NCBI RefSeq assembly: GCF_029892515.1
Contig: NZ_JARXVF010000001.1
Span: forward strand, 62,001 to 126,000
DNA: 64,000 bases
Direction: 5' to 3'
Source of the DNA: Pseudaminobacter soli (ex Li et al. 2025)
Lineage (GTDB): Bacteria; Pseudomonadota; Alphaproteobacteria; Rhizobiales; Rhizobiaceae
The position numbers were made by a program, and so were the translations under genes. The number at the start of each line of letters is the position of its first letter. The stretch's first letter is position 1. This document shows positions 21,473-29,615 of this stretch, piece after piece. The notes under the pieces were generated by a model. It saw nothing but the letters and a program-made list of their open reading frames with translations. It made no database searches and was not told the DNA's origin.

Positions 21473-23632
21473 ATGAACAGGCCGGAGCATGATCCCGAAA
21501 AGTCTCAGACTTTTCGGAAGAGGTCATGGCTGGAACGAGATGGCGTTTCAAGAAAACGCCACCTCGCTCTTGGCCTGCGGAAACTCCCGGCGAGCCTAAA
21601 AGGCTTGATCCGACCCACCCGCGCCGATTGGGTTTTTGCCATCCGCACCACGGCCGCCGGGCTGTTTGCGCTTTTCATCGCATACGCGCTGCAGCTGCAG
21701 CAGCCGCAATGGGCGATGATGACGGTGTTCATCGTCTCCCAGCCTGTGGCGGGCATGGTGCTGGCCAAGGGATTTTTCCGGCTGCTCGGCACACTTGTGG
21801 GCGCGCTCGCGGCAGTCGCCATCTCCCTCGCCGTCGACGGCAGTCCCTGGCTGTTCGTTGGCGTGCTGGCGATCTGGATCGGGCTCTGCACCTTCGCCGC
21901 GTCGCTGCTGCGCAATCCCGAGGCCTATGGCGCGGCGCTGGCGGGTTACACGGCCGCGATCATCGCCATGCCGGCCTTCGGCCATTCTCAGCTGGCCTCG
22001 GAACTTGCGATCGCCCGCTGCTCGGAAATCATGCTGGGCATTGTCTGCGCCGGCATTGCCAGCCGCCTAATCCTGCCGCAGTTGGCGCGGGATGCGATCA
22101 TCCAGCGGCTCAGCCGCAGCGTCATCGATCTTGCCACCTACACCCACGCGGCCTTTACCGGCGGCGACAGGGCCAAGATGGACGCGCTTCACCGCAAGCT
22201 CATCGGCGAAACCCAGGCGCTGGCGGAAATGCGCGCCTATGCACGCCTGGAAGCGCCGAGCCTTGCCACGCACGGCCATCCGGTGCGCCGCACGATAGGT
22301 CATTTCCTTTCCGCACTTTCCACCACGCGCATGCTGCATGGCCATGCGGCGCCGCAGAACGTCGCGCTTATGCCGGTGCGCAACGAGCTGAAATCGGTGC
22401 TGGCGGACCTCTCCGCCGCCGGGGCCGAAGCGCTGGAGGATACCTCGCCCTGGATCGCACGGCTCGATGCAATCGCCCGGCAGGCGCGCCGCGCGCCCGA
22501 AAAGGCGGCGGAAGGCGACGACCGGGTGGGTACGGTGGCGAGGTTGACGCTAGCAGCCGAGTTCGCCGACACGTTGAAGGAGGTCCTGCTCGGCCTAGAC
22601 GCCATACGTGAGCCTGCCGCCGCAGCTGCCAAGAACAACCGCCCCCGGCGCCAGCCGGCGCTCGTGGTGCATCGCGACCATGAGGCAGCCCTGCGCAATG
22701 CGGTGCGTGCGGCCCTGGCGACCACGCTGGTCATTTCCTTCTGGATGGCGACAAGATGGGCGGACGTCGCAGGCGTCGCCATCATCGTTGCGGTGGTGTC
22801 GAGCCTGTTTGCCTCGCGACCGGCCCCGCTCGAAACCTCGTGGGAGTTTTTTAAGGGAACGCTTCTCGCCGTGCCCTTCTCCTTTGTCGTCGGCCAGATC
22901 GCCCTGCCCGCGCTGCCCGGCTTCGGCTGGTTCACACTGTTCGTGGTGCCGGTTCTGATCGTCGGCGCGCTCGGCATGGCCAACCGGGAACTCGTCGGGG
23001 TTGCGACGGCCTTTGCCATCAACTTCCTGGCCTTCCTCAATCCGCACGAGACGATGGTCTATGCGCCGCAGGGCTTCTTCAACAGCACGATCTCGCTCCT
23101 GATCGGCATCCTGCTTGCCATGGGCGTCTTTGCGGTGGTGTTGCCGGCGCGGCCGCACGTATTTGCCGCGCGCCTCGTGAGGGCCATGCAGGAGGATCTG
23201 GCGCGGCTTTGCCTGCATGACCGGATTCCGCGCCGCTCCGCCTTCGAGAGCCTTGCCTATGACCGCATCAACCAGCTCCTGCCCTACGCCCTGAGGCTGG
23301 GGCAAACCGGCAAGGAACTGCTGGCCGGCAGCGTGGCGTCGGTAACCGTGAGTGTGGAAATCCTGCGCCTGCGCAAGCTGCAGCTCAGCGACAAGCTGAC
23401 GGCCGAGGACAAGGCATTCGTCTCGGGCTTTCTAAAAGAGTTTGCGCGCGACGTGCTTTTGCCGTCGCCGGGCAGGAAATCGATGGCGGCACTGGCCGAA
23501 GCCACGCGGCAGAGCGCAACCGCCATGGCCGAACGCCATGACGATGCGGAGACGCTTCAGGCCGCCGCCTCGCTCCGGGTCATTGCAGCCGCGCTGGACG
23601 ACTATCCGGTGTTCTTCGGCAAGATCCGCTAG
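21473..23632 (+). CDS. FUSC family (fusaric acid resistance / aromatic acid efflux) membrane protein
   Basis: A 719-aa inner-membrane protein with two blocks of about six helices each (near 45-190 and 420-545) separated by soluble domains. This is the FUSC/AaeB layout, with AIRTTAAGLFALFIAYALQ and QPQWAMMTVFIVSQP in the first block and AIIVAVVSSLFASR in the second. Such proteins export aromatic acids or related toxins. The first 30 or so residues come from a palindromic element plus a second hairpin, so either the element was captured into the coding region or translation starts later (TTG 21604 is possible). Only a weak AGG site precedes ATG 21473. Confidence 0.85.
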   Translation: MNRPEHDPEKSQTFRKRSWLERDGVSRKRHLALGLRKLPASLKGLIRPTRADWVFAIRTTAAGLFALFIAYALQLQQPQWAMMTVFIVSQPVAGMVLAKGFFRLLGTLVGALAAVAISLAVDGSPWLFVGVLAIWIGLCTFAASLLRNPEAYGAALAGYTAAIIAMPAFGHSQLASELAIARCSEIMLGIVCAGIASRLILPQLARDAIIQRLSRSVIDLATYTHAAFTGGDRAKMDALHRKLIGETQALAEMRAYARLEAPSLATHGHPVRRTIGHFLSALSTTRMLHGHAAPQNVALMPVRNELKSVLADLSAAGAEALEDTSPWIARLDAIARQARRAPEKAAEGDDRVGTVARLTLAAEFADTLKEVLLGLDAIREPAAAAAKNNRPRRQPALVVHRDHEAALRNAVRAALATTLVISFWMATRWADVAGVAIIVAVVSSLFASRPAPLETSWEFFKGTLLAVPFSFVVGQIALPALPGFGWFTLFVVPVLIVGALGMANRELVGVATAFAINFLAFLNPHETMVYAPQGFFNSTISLLIGILLAMGVFAVVLPARPHVFAARLVRAMQEDLARLCLHDRIPRRSAFESLAYDRINQLLPYALRLGQTGKELLAGSVASVTVSVEILRLRKLQLSDKLTAEDKAFVSGFLKEFARDVLLPSPGRKSMAALAEATRQSATAMAERHDDAETLQAAASLRVIAAALDDYPVFFGKIR
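21485..21529. repeat. second copy of the palindromic element, inside the FUSC frame
   Basis: GAGCATGATCCCGAAAAGT, a CTCAG loop and ACTTTTCGG match the element at 15641 almost base for base; the outer right arm has decayed to GGTCATGGC. It falls in codons 5-19 of the FUSC open frame. Confidence 0.7.
21541..21561. repeat. hairpin directly after the palindromic element
   Basis: TGGCGTTT and AAACGCCA form a perfect 8-bp stem with a 5-nt loop, 12 bp after the element at 21485. Both lie in the first 30 codons of the FUSC frame, which suggests noncoding mosaic DNA. Confidence 0.5.
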
Positions 23633-23635
23633 AGC

Positions 23636-23731
23636 ATTTTGCAGCCAGACGGAATCGTCTGGCGTCGCACAAATGCGGCTAAGGAACGAATAGAGCGGCG
23701 GAATAGCATTCGTCAGAATGCCCGTCGCTCT
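23636..23731. repeat. composite palindromic element between convergent genes
   Basis: Two hairpins are joined. GCCAGACG-GAAT-CGTCTGGC (23644-23663) is perfect. AGAGCG (23692-23697) pairs with CGCTCT (23726-23731) around an inner GCATTC-GTCA-GAATGC (23706-23721). The right end overlaps the stop codon of the DUF2336 gene. This is the rhizobial mosaic-element style and may serve as a bidirectional terminator. Confidence 0.6.
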
Positions 23732-24851
23732 AAGCCGCCGCGATCGCCAGCGCATGGCGACGCGCATTGTCGCGCAGCGCGTCGATGTGGATCGATTTTA
23801 GGAGACCAGCAAGGTCACTTGCGGCCTGCGCTTCGCCCAGTTCCTTCAGCATCAGCCAGCTCACTTCCTGGGCGCCGGCGACACGCTTGCCATTGGCAAC
23901 CTCGCGCCAGACTTTTAGCGCAACCAGCAGCACCTTGTGCGTCGCCGCGGAAAGTCCCGCGTTGCGGAAGAGCGCCGAAAGCGCCATGTCATTGCCGCCG
24001 GCCAGCAGCGACCTCACGCGCGCCTCCGTCTGGCCGCTCAATGCCACCATGGCCGCGCCGAAGAAGTCGACCTTACCGTGGGCCACGGTGCGGATGAGGA
24101 AGCTCGCCGTCAGATCGCCGCGCAGCCGCAGATGCTCGATCAGCGCCGCATGCTCGTTGGCACGCGTGCCCTCGATCAACGTCATGGAAGCCCTGACGCA
24201 GGCATCGCGCATCACGCGCTCAGCGCGTGCCGGCCCGATCAGAGCCGCAACCAGCGGCGAGCGCTTCAAGGCTTCGCCGACCTTGACCAGGAGCATGTGA
24301 CGGCAATCGGAAGGCAGGCGCGGATCGGCAATCAGCGCCTCGCGGACAAGCGCGAGATCGCCGTGGCGCTCGGCCATGCGCCGGAAGCTGAGCGAAGCGA
24401 TATCGGCGCCGGTATTGGCAAGAAGTGCGGCACAAGCCTCCGGCTCTCCCACCTCGGCAATTGCGGCGGCAAGCGCCATGGAAACCGCCGGGCGGTCGGC
24501 GATGAGCTTCTGTGTGACAGTCGAACCGGCTGCGACGCGGTCGATCAGGTCGGAATCGGTGAGCAATGGCGAACGGGCGAGCACCAAAGCGGCCACTTCC
24601 GGCTGATCGGAAGCCAGCGCGCTGACTACCTGCAACGGCGCATGGCGGCTCATCGAAAGCACCTCGGCCATCGCCAGTCGCACCTTGGCGGAGGGGTCAT
24701 CGAGCAGCAGGGTCAGGGCAGCTTCGGCCGCGCAGCGGTCCTCGAACGGCAGTTCTTTCTGCACATAGGCATGTGCAAGTGCAGCGGCAGCAGCCGCGCG
24801 TTCCGCCACTCGTGCCGTATCGATCCATTTCAGGAAATGTTCGACAATCAT
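23730..24851 (-). CDS. DUF2336 domain-containing protein
   Basis: A 373-aa, almost wholly alpha-helical, alanine-rich soluble protein with HEAT-like repeats, for example EDRCAAEAALTLLLDDPSAKVRLAMAEVL near 37-65. This matches the alphaproteobacterial DUF2336 family. No catalytic motif is visible and the function is unknown; a scaffold or regulatory role is possible. It is monocistronic and convergent with the FUSC gene. Confidence 0.8.
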   Translation of the reverse strand: MIVEHFLKWIDTARVAERAAAAAALAHAYVQKELPFEDRCAAEAALTLLLDDPSAKVRLAMAEVLSMSRHAPLQVVSALASDQPEVAALVLARSPLLTDSDLIDRVAAGSTVTQKLIADRPAVSMALAAAIAEVGEPEACAALLANTGADIASLSFRRMAERHGDLALVREALIADPRLPSDCRHMLLVKVGEALKRSPLVAALIGPARAERVMRDACVRASMTLIEGTRANEHAALIEHLRLRGDLTASFLIRTVAHGKVDFFGAAMVALSGQTEARVRSLLAGGNDMALSALFRNAGLSAATHKVLLVALKVWREVANGKRVAGAQEVSWLMLKELGEAQAASDLAGLLKSIHIDALRDNARRHALAIAAA

Positions 24852-25000
24852 GCAGCCCCCTTAGCCCTGGGACTCGTTACCGACCCCAAGAGAGCAGGCT
24901 AGGCAGAAAAGGTTTACGAAGCGTTCACCATAGTTGTTAACCTGCTTGCGGCAGTGGTTGGCAGCAACTATCAAACCTTCAGCCAAGGGAGGAATTCGGC

Positions 25001-25456
25001 ATGGGCCTGTATCTGGAAGAATTCGCGGTCGGCCAGGTCTTCCGGCACACGCTGACCAAGACGGTGACCGAGAGCGACAACATGCTGTTCTCCGTCATGA
25101 CGCTCAATCCTCAGCCGCTGCACATCGATTTCGATTTCGCCTCAAAGACCGAATGGGGCAGACCGCTGGTCAACTCGCTGTTCACGCTTGGCCTGATGAT
25201 CGGCATTTCGGTCCATGACACGACGCTCGGCACCACGATCGCCAATCTCGGCATGACGGAAACGGTATTCCCGCACCCCGTATTCCACGGCGACACGATC
25301 CGTGTGGAGACCGAGGTGCTTTCGGTGCGCGAGTCCAAATCCAAGTCCGATCGCGGCATCGTCGAATTCCAGCACCGCGCCTTCAATCAGAACGGCGTGC
25401 TCGTGGCCAAGTGCACGCGACAGGCGATGATGAAGAAGAAGACGGTTTCGATCTGA
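25001..25456 (+). CDS. MaoC-family hot-dog dehydratase
   Basis: A 151-aa single hot-dog-fold enzyme. The hydratase-2 type motif SVMTLNPQPLHIDFDFA (about 30-46) carries the Asp/His active-site pair, and GRPLVNSLFTLGLMIG is the helix that follows. Such proteins hydrate or dehydrate enoyl-CoA esters. GGGAGGAATT precedes the ATG. The stop shares a base with the next gene (TGATG), so it is coupled to a CitE-like lyase. The pair suggests a hydratase plus lyase acting in sequence on a C4-C5 acyl-CoA such as mesaconyl-CoA or itaconyl-CoA, but the substrate cannot be read from the sequence. Confidence 0.87.
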   Translation: MGLYLEEFAVGQVFRHTLTKTVTESDNMLFSVMTLNPQPLHIDFDFASKTEWGRPLVNSLFTLGLMIGISVHDTTLGTTIANLGMTETVFPHPVFHGDTIRVETEVLSVRESKSKSDRGIVEFQHRAFNQNGVLVAKCTRQAMMKKKTVSI

Positions 25457-26337
25457 TGCGCTCGTTGCTGTTCGTTCCCGGCGACTCCGAAAAGAAGCTC
25501 GAGAAGGGATTTTCGTCCGAGGCGGACGTGGTGATCATGGATCTCGAGGATTCGGTCGCGGCGGAGAACAAGGCCAATGCCCGCAAGATCGCGGCCGAGT
25601 TCCTTGCCGCTCGGCAGGCGCAGAAAGGCCCGATCGTCTATGTCCGCGTCAACGACCTATCCACCGGCCTGACGGACGACGATCTCGCCGCCCTTGTGCC
25701 GGCGCGTCCCGCAGGCATCATGCTGCCGAAATCGAACAGCGGCGCGGATGTGCAGCAACTCGCAGTCAAGCTGCGCGTGCACGAGGCGGAAAACGGTTTG
25801 CCCGACGGCGGCATCGCCATTCTGCCGATCATTACCGAAACGGCGGCCGGCGTCCTGGCCAGCGCAAGCTATGCCGGCGCAAGCCCAAGGCTTGCCGGCC
25901 TGACCTGGGGCGCGGAGGATCTTTCGGCGGCAATCGGCGCCCGCGCAACGCGCGACGAGCGCGGCGTCTATACGGATGTATTCAGGCTTGCGCGCGCCAT
26001 GACGATACTCGCGGCAGCAGCTGCCGATACCGCCGCGATCGACACGGTCTATCCGAACTTCCGCGACATGGACGGCTTCCGCCGCGAATGCGAGGAGGCC
26101 GAGCGAGACGGCTTTACCGGCAAGATGGCGATCCATCCGGCACAGGTGCCCGTCATCAACGAGGTTTTTACGCCCTCGCCCGAAGCCATCGCCCATGCGA
26201 ATACAGTGGTCGAGGCTTTCCGGGCCGCCGGCAATCCGGGCGTGGTGGGCATTGACGGGCAGATGTATGACCGGCCACATCTGCGCCGCGCCGAGCGCCT
26301 TCTGGCGCGAGCCCGTGCGGCTGGCATTTCTGGCTAA
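25456..26337 (+). CDS. CitE-like CoA ester lyase
   Basis: A 293-aa HpcH/HpaI-CitE superfamily TIM barrel beginning MRSLLFVPGDSEKKLEKG. Metal-binding and substrate regions are VVIMDLEDSVA, GIMLPKSNSG, WGAEDLSAAIGAR and GKMAIHPAQVPVIN. Family members split malyl-, methylmalyl- or citramalyl-CoA, and some are thioesterases. The frame extends 15 codons upstream inside the MaoC gene, but the ATG at 25456 matches the family start and the 1-base overlap. The stop overlaps the stop of the opposite flavin reductase by three bases. Confidence 0.88.
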   Translation: MRSLLFVPGDSEKKLEKGFSSEADVVIMDLEDSVAAENKANARKIAAEFLAARQAQKGPIVYVRVNDLSTGLTDDDLAALVPARPAGIMLPKSNSGADVQQLAVKLRVHEAENGLPDGGIAILPIITETAAGVLASASYAGASPRLAGLTWGAEDLSAAIGARATRDERGVYTDVFRLARAMTILAAAAADTAAIDTVYPNFRDMDGFRRECEEAERDGFTGKMAIHPAQVPVINEVFTPSPEAIAHANTVVEAFRAAGNPGVVGIDGQMYDRPHLRRAERLLARARAAGISG

Positions 26338-26942
26338 TCCTGCTCCCAGCGCGGGCGGCGCATGGAAAAAATCTGCTCGATGGCCGAATAGTCCATATAA
26401 CCGAGGCGGCTAACATTGCCGGCCTTGACGATGTCGAACATGCCGCCGGTGAGAAAAGCGTCGTCGATGAACACGCCCACCACCTCACCCGTGACCACAA
26501 CGGCGCCGGAATCTTCCCCAGCGAGCGTTTTGGGGCGAAAAATCTCGGTCACCTTGCATTCGAGTGCGGCCGGAACGCCGGCCACGCGCGGCGGCTTGAC
26601 CATCTGCGACGGCGCCATTTCGAGGCCGGCATAGTCGAATTCGTTGACGCCTCGGGGAGAATCCACCGCCGTCCTGTTCATCTTCTCAGCCAGGTCTCGA
26701 CCAACGATGTTGACGACGAACTCGCCGCTTTCGGCAGCGAAAGTCGAACTGTCCTTGTCGCCGCCGGAGGAGAACCAGACAAGGAAAGGCTTGGTGGAGA
26801 AGGCGTTGAAGAACGAATAGGGCGCAAGGTTCAGCGCGCCATCGCCGCCAATCGACGAGATCCAGCCGATCGGCCGCGGCGCGACGATCGCCTTGGACGG
26901 GTCGTGCGGCAGGCCATGCCCCTTGGACGGCTCGTAGAACAT
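26334..26942 (-). CDS. flavin reductase family protein (FMN-binding split barrel)
   Basis: A 202-aa split-barrel flavoprotein with the family hallmarks IVAPRPIGWISSIGGDGALNLAPYSFFNAF and GEFVVNIVGRDLAEKMN. It probably binds FMN and reduces it with NAD(P)H for a partner, or acts as a stand-alone oxidoreductase. It lies 5 bp downstream of a nitroreductase-family gene on the same strand, so the two form a small flavoenzyme operon. Confidence 0.88.
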   Translation of the reverse strand: MFYEPSKGHGLPHDPSKAIVAPRPIGWISSIGGDGALNLAPYSFFNAFSTKPFLVWFSSGGDKDSSTFAAESGEFVVNIVGRDLAEKMNRTAVDSPRGVNEFDYAGLEMAPSQMVKPPRVAGVPAALECKVTEIFRPKTLAGEDSGAVVVTGEVVGVFIDDAFLTGGMFDIVKAGNVSRLGYMDYSAIEQIFSMRRPRWEQD

Positions 26943-26947
26943 CAGCC

Positions 26948-27532
26948 TCAGCCTTCCCAGGGTCCGGAATATTCGGAGTAAAGCTTGCCGACATCCGGCC
27001 GCGGACGCTCGGGCACGTCACCGTCGAAGGAGCCGATGTGGACGAAGCCGACGACGCGCTCATGCGGCGCAAGACCGAGGATGCGACGGCCCTCTTCGAC
27101 ATCCGAATACCAGTTGGTGATCCAGTTGGTCTTGTAGCCGAGGGCGTTGGCCGCAACGATCAGGTTCATGGCTGCGGCACCGCCGGACAGGAACATTTCC
27201 CACTGCGGGATCTTTGGGTTCTCCTTGGGGCTGGAGACCACGCCGATCACCAGCGGCGCACGCGAAAAGCGCGTCAGCTCCTGGTTGCGACGCCCTTCGG
27301 TCAAGGGCCCTTCCCGCTGCTCGGCCAGTTCCGCAAGCTGCTCGCCGATGCGATGGCGCGCGTCGCCGCGATAGATGATGAAGCGCCACGGCTCGAGCCG
27401 GCCATGGTCGGGCACGCGCGAGGCGATGGTCAGCATGGTTCGGATCTCGGCATCGCCCGGCGCCGGCTCGCGCAACTCCGGGATGGGAGCCGAACTTCTG
27501 GCCAGCATGAATTCAATGATCGATGACGTCAC
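26948..27532 (-). CDS. nitroreductase family protein (YdjA-like)
   Basis: A 194-aa FMN-dependent nitroreductase-fold protein. The sequence SIIEFMLARSSAPIPELREPAP, then SRVPDHGRLEPWRFIIY, and the C-terminal ERVVGFVHIGS resemble E. coli YdjA. GTG 27532 was chosen because it keeps the N-terminal helix conserved in the family and has a GGGAG site upstream; ATG 27508 would remove it and has no ribosome site. The frame is open 86 codons further but looks noncoding there. The substrate is unknown. Confidence 0.85.
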   Translation of the reverse strand: MTSSIIEFMLARSSAPIPELREPAPGDAEIRTMLTIASRVPDHGRLEPWRFIIYRGDARHRIGEQLAELAEQREGPLTEGRRNQELTRFSRAPLVIGVVSSPKENPKIPQWEMFLSGGAAAMNLIVAANALGYKTNWITNWYSDVEEGRRILGLAPHERVVGFVHIGSFDGDVPERPRPDVGKLYSEYSGPWEG

Positions 27533-27665
27533 GACGCGTATTCTCCCGGGTGTTTTTGGCTGAAGCGCGGCCGATATGACACATCGGCGGCTCGGGCTGC
27601 GAGCGGCTGGGTTTGGGCCCAGAAAGTGCCTTGAAATTGCCACCGCATTCGGCTTCAAACAAGAC

Positions 27666-28628
27666 ATGTTTGCCGGATTCTTCAAACATTTAGCGACCAT
27701 CGCCAGTGCCGCAGTGTTCACACTGTCGCCGCTGGTGAGTTTTGCTGAAGACGGCAACCCCTTGCGCAATCTCAAGCTGCCCGACATCACCGGTTACGCG
27801 CCGCCTCACAACGGCAAACCGCTCTCCCAGCAGGGAGGAGAAGTGACGCTGGCCGCCAAGCTGACGGACCAGAGCGCGGATATAAATCGCGGCCTCATCT
27901 GGCGTGTTTTCCGGCCCGATCCGGGCCCCGATGGCAAGTTGCCGCTGGTCGCTTCCGCGCAAGGCGGCACCAGCCTTTTCCATCTCGAGCCCGGCAGCTA
28001 CCTGGTTCACGCCTCGTTCGGTCGCGCAGGCGCAACCAAGCGCATCACTGTCGGCGCGCAACCAAAGCACGAGAATGTCGTCCTGGATGCCGGCGGCCTG
28101 AAACTCGATGCGACGCTGGCCGGCGGCGTGCGCATTCCGCCGAACAAGTTGCGCTTTTCGATCTATGAGGCGCAGCCGGGCGCGGATGGTGACCGCCCGC
28201 TTATCATCCCCGATGTCAGTCCCAATACGGTGGTTCGCCTCAATGCCGGCGTCTACCACGTGGTCTCCACCTACGGGAACGTGAATGCGGTCATCCGCTC
28301 CGACATCCGCGTCGAGGCCGGCAAGATGACCGAGGCGACGGTCGAGCACCATGCCGCCGAGGTGACGCTGAAGCTGGTGCGAGAAGAAGGCGGCGAGGCG
28401 CTGGCAGACACCTCATGGTCGGTGCTGACCACTTCGGGCGACCCAGTGCGCGAAAGCGTTGGCGCCTTTGCCTCCATGGTTCTGGCCGAAGGCGACTACA
28501 CCGTCGTCGCCAAGAACAAGGAGCGCATCTACCAGCGCGATTTCACCGTCGTCGGCGGCCGCAACCAGGACGTCGAAGTGATGGCCAACGATGCCAGCGC
28601 CGCCGATCCGAACGACGGAGCCGACTGA
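27666..28628 (+). CDS. secreted protein of unknown function with repeated beta-domains
   Basis: A 320-aa protein. A clear Sec signal peptide (about 1-27, ending LSPLVSFAED) is followed by three or four beta-rich modules. Each contains a turn like EPGSYLVHASFG, NAGVYHVVSTYG or AEGDYTVVAKN, reminiscent of carboxypeptidase-regulatory or Ig-like domains. The C-terminus is acidic. It is probably periplasmic. ATG 27666 was picked because the signal peptide starts there; the frame is open 30 codons upstream. No family is named with confidence. Confidence 0.75.
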   Translation: MFAGFFKHLATIASAAVFTLSPLVSFAEDGNPLRNLKLPDITGYAPPHNGKPLSQQGGEVTLAAKLTDQSADINRGLIWRVFRPDPGPDGKLPLVASAQGGTSLFHLEPGSYLVHASFGRAGATKRITVGAQPKHENVVLDAGGLKLDATLAGGVRIPPNKLRFSIYEAQPGADGDRPLIIPDVSPNTVVRLNAGVYHVVSTYGNVNAVIRSDIRVEAGKMTEATVEHHAAEVTLKLVREEGGEALADTSWSVLTTSGDPVRESVGAFASMVLAEGDYTVVAKNKERIYQRDFTVVGGRNQDVEVMANDASAADPNDGAD

Positions 28629-28634
28629 ACTCGC

Positions 28635-29528
28635 TCAGGCGGCCAGCGGCTCGCGGCGCTTTGGCCGAGCCAGTCCGAAGACTTTTCCATAGAGGAATGC
28701 GAGCAGCGCCTTGCGGTCGCTCAGATGCTCGATCTCCTGCCAGCGGATCACGTCGCCGATGCGGACCCGGATCGACTTGCCGGACATGCGGGCAAATTCT
28801 CGTATCAGCAGCGAGGTTCGCAAGGTGAGCGACAGCTGGCCGACGAAGCGCGCGACCTTCCCCTCATGTTCGAGCAGCCCCATTGGCCCACTGACGATGT
28901 GGAAAAGGCGGCCGTTCTGACCGGAGAAGTGCATCGGGATCACCGAAGCCCTCGCATCCTGCACCAGCCGTGCCGGAAAGATCTTCCAAGGAAGATCGAC
29001 TGCCCTGCCAAGCCCTTTTGGCGCGGTGGCGACACCGCCGCCCGGAAACACCACGATGGTGGTGCCCTCGCGCAGCAGGCGCAGCGCCTCGTGTCGCACG
29101 GCGATGTTGTTCTTCAGCGCTTCCTTGGTCTCGGTGAAATCGACCGGCAGCGAGTAAGGCGCCATTTCCGGGATCTTCATCAGCTCGGCGTTGATAAGCA
29201 CCCGGAACGGGCGGCCGAGTTGTTCGGCCAGCGACAGCACCGCAATGCCGTCGGCGATCCCGAACGGGTGGTTGGCGATGATGACCAGCGGGCCGGCTGG
29301 CAGATCAGCTGGCGGCCAGACGCTGTCGTGCTGCACCCTCACATTGATGAGGTCCAGCATACGGCCGAATACACGGTCGCAAGTCGGCACGATCTCGTCG
29401 CGCCAGATGCCGTAAAGGCGCGCATAGCGGTCGCGGCCCGAAAACCCCTCGACCGACCGAATGAACCAGCGCTTGATGCGCGGCTGCGAAGAATTTGCGT
29501 ATGAAAGCTCGGGAAACAGCATGACCAT
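28635..29528 (-). CDS. lysophospholipid acyltransferase family protein
   Basis: A PlsC/LPLAT-superfamily protein of 297 aa. The catalytic motif is ANHPFGIADG, the spaced H-x5-D variant common in the hemolysin-like acyltransferases of alphaproteobacteria. The second block is FPGGGVATAPKG. It may acylate a lysophospholipid or ornithine-lipid precursor. Start choice: ATG 29528 has AGGGG upstream; ATG 29546 and 29522 are possible. A perfect 11-bp inverted repeat covers the start region. Confidence 0.83.
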   Translation of the reverse strand: MVMLFPELSYANSSQPRIKRWFIRSVEGFSGRDRYARLYGIWRDEIVPTCDRVFGRMLDLINVRVQHDSVWPPADLPAGPLVIIANHPFGIADGIAVLSLAEQLGRPFRVLINAELMKIPEMAPYSLPVDFTETKEALKNNIAVRHEALRLLREGTTIVVFPGGGVATAPKGLGRAVDLPWKIFPARLVQDARASVIPMHFSGQNGRLFHIVSGPMGLLEHEGKVARFVGQLSLTLRTSLLIREFARMSGKSIRVRIGDVIRWQEIEHLSDRKALLAFLYGKVFGLARPKRREPLAA

Positions 29529-29539
29529 GAGCACGACCC

Positions 29540-29573
29540 CTGTCATGCAGCTGATGCCTCAACTGCATGACAG
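29540..29573. repeat. perfect 11-bp inverted repeat upstream of the acyltransferase gene
   Basis: CTGTCATGCAG (29540-29550) and CTGCATGACAG (29563-29573) flank 12 nt between the thrS stop and the acyltransferase start, both on the minus strand. It has no U-tract. It could be the thrS 3' hairpin or an operator. Confidence 0.5.
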
Positions 29574-29615
29574 GCGTGTGAAAGTGGCTGTGCCCGATTA
29601 CGATCAGGCCCCCGA

